From: Caprella mutica
Lineage: Eukaryota > Arthropoda > Malacostraca > Amphipoda > Caprellidae
NCBI GenBank assembly: GCA_947561585.1
Contig: CANNZV010001177.1
Span: forward strand, 1 to 64,000
Direction of reading: 5' to 3'
Length of the DNA: 64,000 bases
Below, piece by piece: positions 59,813 to 64,000 of this stretch (position 1 is its first letter; each line of letters starts with the position of its first letter). A program made the position numbers and the translations under genes. Below the pieces are notes generated by a model. The model did not search any database. It had not been told where the DNA came from and worked only from the letters and a program-made list of their open reading frames with translations.

Positions 59813-61249
59813 CTAAGAGGAGCACAAGACGCCGGAAGGAGGCATAGTCCCACAGTAAGAATTATTTTTAACGGACAAAAACGAAAAGGAATTATAGATA
59901 CCGGCGCAACAATAAGCCTTCTCAGCGAGAAATTGATAGATAAAATGGGTATTAAATTGAAACCACAAAATAGAAGAGTGTTAGACGCTCAAAGTAAAGA
60001 AATCCCAATTAAAGGAAAGTTGGAGTTAGTAATAAAAACTCCAGGGGGACAATTTCTAGGGGAATTCCTTGTCTTCAAGAATAACAGAGACCTCAAATTT
60101 CAGATCCTACTTGAAATGAACGTGTTACAGCATACTATATTAAATTTCCCAGAACAGAAGATAAACTTTACGAATAAAGGGGAAAGTCAAGGAAAAGAAC
60201 CTCAGCTAACCCAAATGAGCATGCAGATTTTATCTACTGAATTTGAATATGGAGAAACTCATGCCAAAATAAATGTAATCGAGGAAAACAGAGAAGATAG
60301 AAGGATAGTAGATACACCCAGGAACATACATCTCAAGGAAACTCTTAAAATTCCGGCTAATTCGGTGAATACCCTCACCTGCCATATTTCAGCAAAAGGA
60401 CTACGGGATCAACAGGAGATTCTGGTCCACCATCGTCAAACCAGGACCGGACTGGTAATTGCCAACACGGTGACGCAGGTGGAAGGAAATAAAATTGTGA
60501 TAAGTGTAGCTAACTTAATAGATCACGATGTCGTCTGGAAACAAGGATCGCTGCTATCCACAGCAGAAGTGGTAAGTTCAGAAAACATAAATCAACTAAC
60601 GTCAAAGGACGTAAGTCAACCGGAGAGAGAAGGACAACAGGAGCTGCCACCTTTAAGGATGGAAGACATAAGATGTCCAAATAAGGAGATGAAGTCGAGG
60701 GTGCTGAAGCTACTCAACACCTACCGACAGGTATGTTGGCAGGAAGGAGAGCCTCTAGGCCATTACCTAGGAGAGCAACTGCAACTTCCACTTACGGATG
60801 ACGAGATAGTCAACAAAAGACCTTATCAGATACCAGTGGCGGAACAGGAACCACTCAACAAGGAAATCAAGAAATTATTAAAGGAGAAGATAATTCACAA
60901 GTCGAAGAGTAACTACAACGCACCCATATTGATAGTAAAAAAGCCCGATGGAAGCATAAGGCCCTGTCTTGACTACAGGGAATTGAACAAAAAACTTGTA
61001 CCCTTAAAATTCCCAATTCCCAAAATATCAGAAATTATATCGTCCATAAAACATACGACGTTCATGTCTTCTCTTGATTTGGCTAGTGCCTACAACCAGA
61101 TTTCAATCTGTCCGAGAGATCAATACAAGACCGCCTTTACTGTTGGTAACTCTAAGTATGAGTATGCCCGTATGCCGTTTGGCTTGTCCACGGCACCCGG
61201 GTTCTTGTCTGTCGTATATGGACGACATCCTGGTCTTCTCGGAGGATGA
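59813..61249 (+). pseudogene. gypsy protease and N-terminal reverse transcriptase
   Basis: The reading is in the gag frame directly after TGA, with no start codon of its own. Protease: GIIDTGATISLLSE holds the DTGA active site. A linker follows, then RT: KSKSNYNAPILIVKKPDGSI, RPCLDYRELNKKL, FMSSLDLASAYNQI (catalytic Asp) and MPFGLSTAPG. The usual ~20-25 residues between this motif and YMDD are missing and the frame is lost at about 61205, so this part ends at an early stop. Confidence 0.8.
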
Positions 61250-61901
61250 AGAGTCGCATTTATCAAAATTAGAAGAGGTACTACAAAGGTTGGCAGAAGT
61301 TAACCTAAAGATTAAAGTAAAGAAATGTGATTTCTTCACGACAGAAGTCAAATTCCTAGGATACACTATAAATCGAGACGGTCTTAAGATGAATGAAGAA
61401 AGGATCAGAAGCGTGAAAAATCTACCCTACCCAACTTCAAGGAAAACCGTCCAGTCATTCCTTGGAGCAACCAATTACTACAGGCGTTTCGTGCGACAGT
61501 TCGCACAAATAGCAGACCCTTTGTATCAGCTCCTTAAGAAGGGAGTAAAGTTTAAATTGGGAGAGGAAGAAAAGAAGGCAGTAGATACGCTGAAGGAGAA
61601 ACTATGTTCTCCACCTGTATTAGCTTTTCCTGACTTCGGAAAAGACTGGTTCCTCTTCACCGATGCTTCGGACAGGGGTCTAGGTGCGGTTTTGATGCAA
61701 ACTAAACAGGGGATACTGCACCCTATTTCCTTTGTATCGAAGAGTCTCAACAGCGCTCAAAGGCAGTACTCCACCACCAAAAGAGAGGCCTTAGCACTAA
61801 TTTTTGCGTTGGAGCAGTTCAGGACACTGATACTCCACTACAACGTCACTGTTTACAGTGACCATAAGCCGTTGGTAAACATCATCCACAAAACAACGTA
61901 G
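61210..61901 (+). pseudogene. gypsy reverse transcriptase C-terminus and RNase H
   Basis: It resumes in another frame with SYMDDILVFSEDEESHLSKL (the YMDD polymerase box), VKFLGYTINRDGLKMNEERI and the connection region FLGATNYYRRFVRQFAQIAD. RNase H follows with FTDASDRGLGAVL, TTKREALALIFALEQF and YSDHKPLVNII, giving the Asp-Glu-Asp set. It ends at TAG 61899-61901, where related elements read on into DHAINRW-type sequence. That TAG is a nonsense change. Confidence 0.8.
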
Positions 61902-63536
61902 GATCACGCAATTAACCGTTGGATGCTCTTAGCTCAAGAGTATAAGATACAGTTAAAATACCTACCGGGTAAGGAAAACCTGTTTGCAGATGTATTATCA
62001 AGACTAGTAGAGATAGAGAAGCAATGTGAGGATGTACCGTTATCGCTGGATGAAAAACTGATTGAGAAGGTGAATGCATTGGAAGAAACCCAGAACGGGA
62101 AAACAGAAACCCAGAACGGGGAACCAGAAACCCAGAACGGGGAAACCGAAACCAGTGACCAAGAGGAAGGAGGGTTACAATCATACCTACCACCTAAGGT
62201 AAGCTGGACGGAATTAGAACTACGAAAGGGACAGAAAAAGGATCTACAATGTCAAAGGATAAGAAAAGACATGAAAGAAACCAAAATAGACCCAACGGGT
62301 AAGATAGAGCGGTATAAAATACTAAGAGATATAATTTACGTTGTCCGTAAAATTACGCGAGCACACCATTTAACAGATACTTATCTAGTACCGTATATAC
62401 CCGACAATCTAATGCACAAAGCTTTCAGTATAGTACATAACGATACAACCGCGGGGCATAAGGGACAAAGAAGGACCATGAAGACGTTCCGGAAAAGTTT
62501 CTACAACAAACAGGAAACTAATCTAATAGAGGGGTTAATCGCGCAATGCGAGCCGTGCTTGAGAGCGAAAACCACCCCGAAACCCATACCGCAAGGTGAA
62601 TATCCCATTCCAGGAAAACCGTTCTCAGCGGTCACAACAGGTATCCTCGGACCGTTACCAATCACGGAGAAGGGTAATAGGTATATAATATCATTTAGAG
62701 ATTACTGCACAAGGTATACGGTCTTATGGCCAATCCCAAATAAAGAAGTAGACAGTATTCTAGAAGCCCTGAGGATGGTGATAGCGCAATATGGATCATT
62801 CGAGGTATTGCTAAGCGACAATGCACCTGAATATGTAGGAGAAAAAATGGCAAAATTCTGCCAGTATTATAACATCAAGAAGAAGGAAATAGTTCCGTAT
62901 CATCCTCAGTCTCAAGGTTTAGCAGAACGAATAAATAGGGAGACGGCAAAATTGCTTAGGATATATACGAACACGCTAGCAGTAAACGACTGGGACGAAC
63001 TAATGCCAGTCATTCAATTAGCAATCAATAACAGTTATAACGCTTCGTTAGGAGAAACACCTTTCTTTGCGTTATTTGGGTTCGACAGCCCGACAGAGTC
63101 GTTGGTACCGCCGCGTCTAGATTATGGTGAAGATGATCTAGCTATTAGACTAAGGCAAGTTACGCAGATTCGGGAACATTGTAAAAAGCATCTGGAGAAA
63201 ATTCAGGCAACCGTGACGCAAAATACTAATCAAAATCGAACAAACAAAGATATAACGGTAGGCAGTCGTGTATATGCTAATCTGAAAAAACAAGTTAGTC
63301 ATCGAAAACTAGATATGCCAATAACAGGACCGTTCGTTGTCGCGGACAAACAAGGAAACCGGATAAAAATACGAAAAGTAGGATCAACGGAGACATACGT
63401 GATCCATCCGGACAAATTAATTGCCAGACATGCGATACAAATAAAACCCGATGAAGTAGAGATAGAAGCTGAAAAAGGAGTAAAAACGATAACCAAGCCT
63501 AAAATGAAGCGAACGTATAACTTAAGGCCCCGGTAA
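61902..63536 (+). pseudogene. gypsy integrase
   Basis: It is in the same frame as RNase H after the TAG. The end of the RNase H region (LPGKENLFADVLSRL) is followed by a short repeat of ETQNGE and the zinc domain HND-x4-GHKG ... CEPC (HHCC). In the core the expected first Asp is Gly (TTGILGPLP), while LSDNAPEYVG and GLAERINRETAKLL keep the second Asp and the Glu. A GPF module (ITGPFVVADKQGNRIKIRKV) ends the protein. Loss of the first DDE residue predicts no strand transfer. Confidence 0.8.
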
Positions 63537-64000
63537 TGTAACGGGAGTAAATTTAATGTATAAGAAATAATGTATTGAAAATAGAATGTAAGTTACTATA
63601 AAGATATATATCTAGATGTATAGTTATATATATATATATATGTACTAGATTTAACACATGTGGACCTTTCAGTGTGGGCGCCCCAGGCCATCGCCGCGCT
63701 CAGCTGTGTCTGTTGTGTAACCCTGGCGGCAGACGTAGTACCTATGTCAGCTTGGCAGTGGGATGGATCGGCCAGGACGGAAGGTGTGATACTTTTAGCT
63801 CCAATTCAATTAAAGTTCGTCACAGATTTTTGCAAACAGATAATTCTGAACCTCCATTTAACACACAAAACCATAGAGTCTCTTCTTGGTTCGATGGTTC
63901 TAGGTAGTGTTAAGGAGAATGATCTTTTGTTCGTAGAATCTCATTTGTACTTTTTAAGATAGAAATGTCTTACATAGAAATTGTAGATTATCTAAATTTC
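63537..64000 (+). other. gypsy 3' region and an unidentified GC-rich open stretch
   Basis: An AT-rich stretch with a (TA)n run reaches 63650. After ACCTTTCAG, an acceptor-like site, a GC-richer stretch is open in two frames (to 63907 and to 63962). One reads LCLLCNPGGRRSTYVSLAVG. It could be a host exon or 3' sequence of the retroelement. I recognise neither product. No LTR start similar to 56655 is visible. Confidence 0.35.

Larger units (their letters stand above)
56655..63536 (+). mobile_element. Ty3/gypsy LTR retrotransposon, decayed
   Basis: The order 5' LTR, long leader, gag, protease, RT, RNase H, integrase is that of Ty3/gypsy. No envelope-type ORF follows in the 460 bases left. The copy has a gag frameshift, a deletion in the RT core, a TAG between RNase H and integrase, and a substitution at the first integrase catalytic Asp, so it cannot move by itself. 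Confidence 0.85.

Noticed and set aside
59474..59853. Minus-strand frames opposite the zinc knuckles
   Set aside because: Shadows of the Gag nucleocapsid coding sequence.

Overview
The window is nuclear DNA of an arthropod, most likely an insect. It is AT-rich, host genes are sparse and split by introns with GT/AG borders, and transposons and tandem repeats fill most of it. A TRPA-type channel gene, non-LTR and Ty3/gypsy retroelements and many TIR elements fit an insect. A hemipteran is plausible but the sequence does not prove it. All recognisable host genes are on the minus strand. || Layout: 1-2.5 kb holds tandem repeats and four copies of an 8-bp-TSD MITE, one nested in another. 2.9-8.0 kb is a LINE fragment and nested inverted-repeat elements. 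9.3-15.7 kb carries three paralogous genes for small, secreted, very cationic two-cysteine peptides that look like antimicrobial peptides. They share a TATA box and a kappaB-like upstream site, and LINE and MITE debris lies between them. 17.8-20.2 kb is a three-deep nest whose innermost element encodes a THAP-like zinc finger. 22.4-29.6 kb is a four-exon TRPA channel gene whose second intron is almost wholly transposon. 33-36.7 kb is mostly satellite-like repeats. 39.3-42.1 kb is a seven-exon SOSS complex subunit B (NABP/hSSB) homologue. 44.5 kb carries a second copy of the THAP-type element. 46.4-53.6 kb is a full-length LINE with an intact endonuclease/reverse transcriptase ORF; a TA-flanked transposon, itself carrying a hAT element and a tRNA-derived SINE, sits at the end of ORF1. 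54-56 kb is repeats. 56.6-63.5 kb is a decayed Ty3/gypsy element without its 3' LTR in the window. || The host genes do not form a pathway: an ion channel, a DNA-repair ssDNA-binding subunit and a secreted peptide cluster. The best candidate for something undescribed is the peptide cluster. The THAP-encoding 509-bp element is the next best, because a paralogous empty site confirms its target duplication. All assignments come from reading the sequence; no database search was made.
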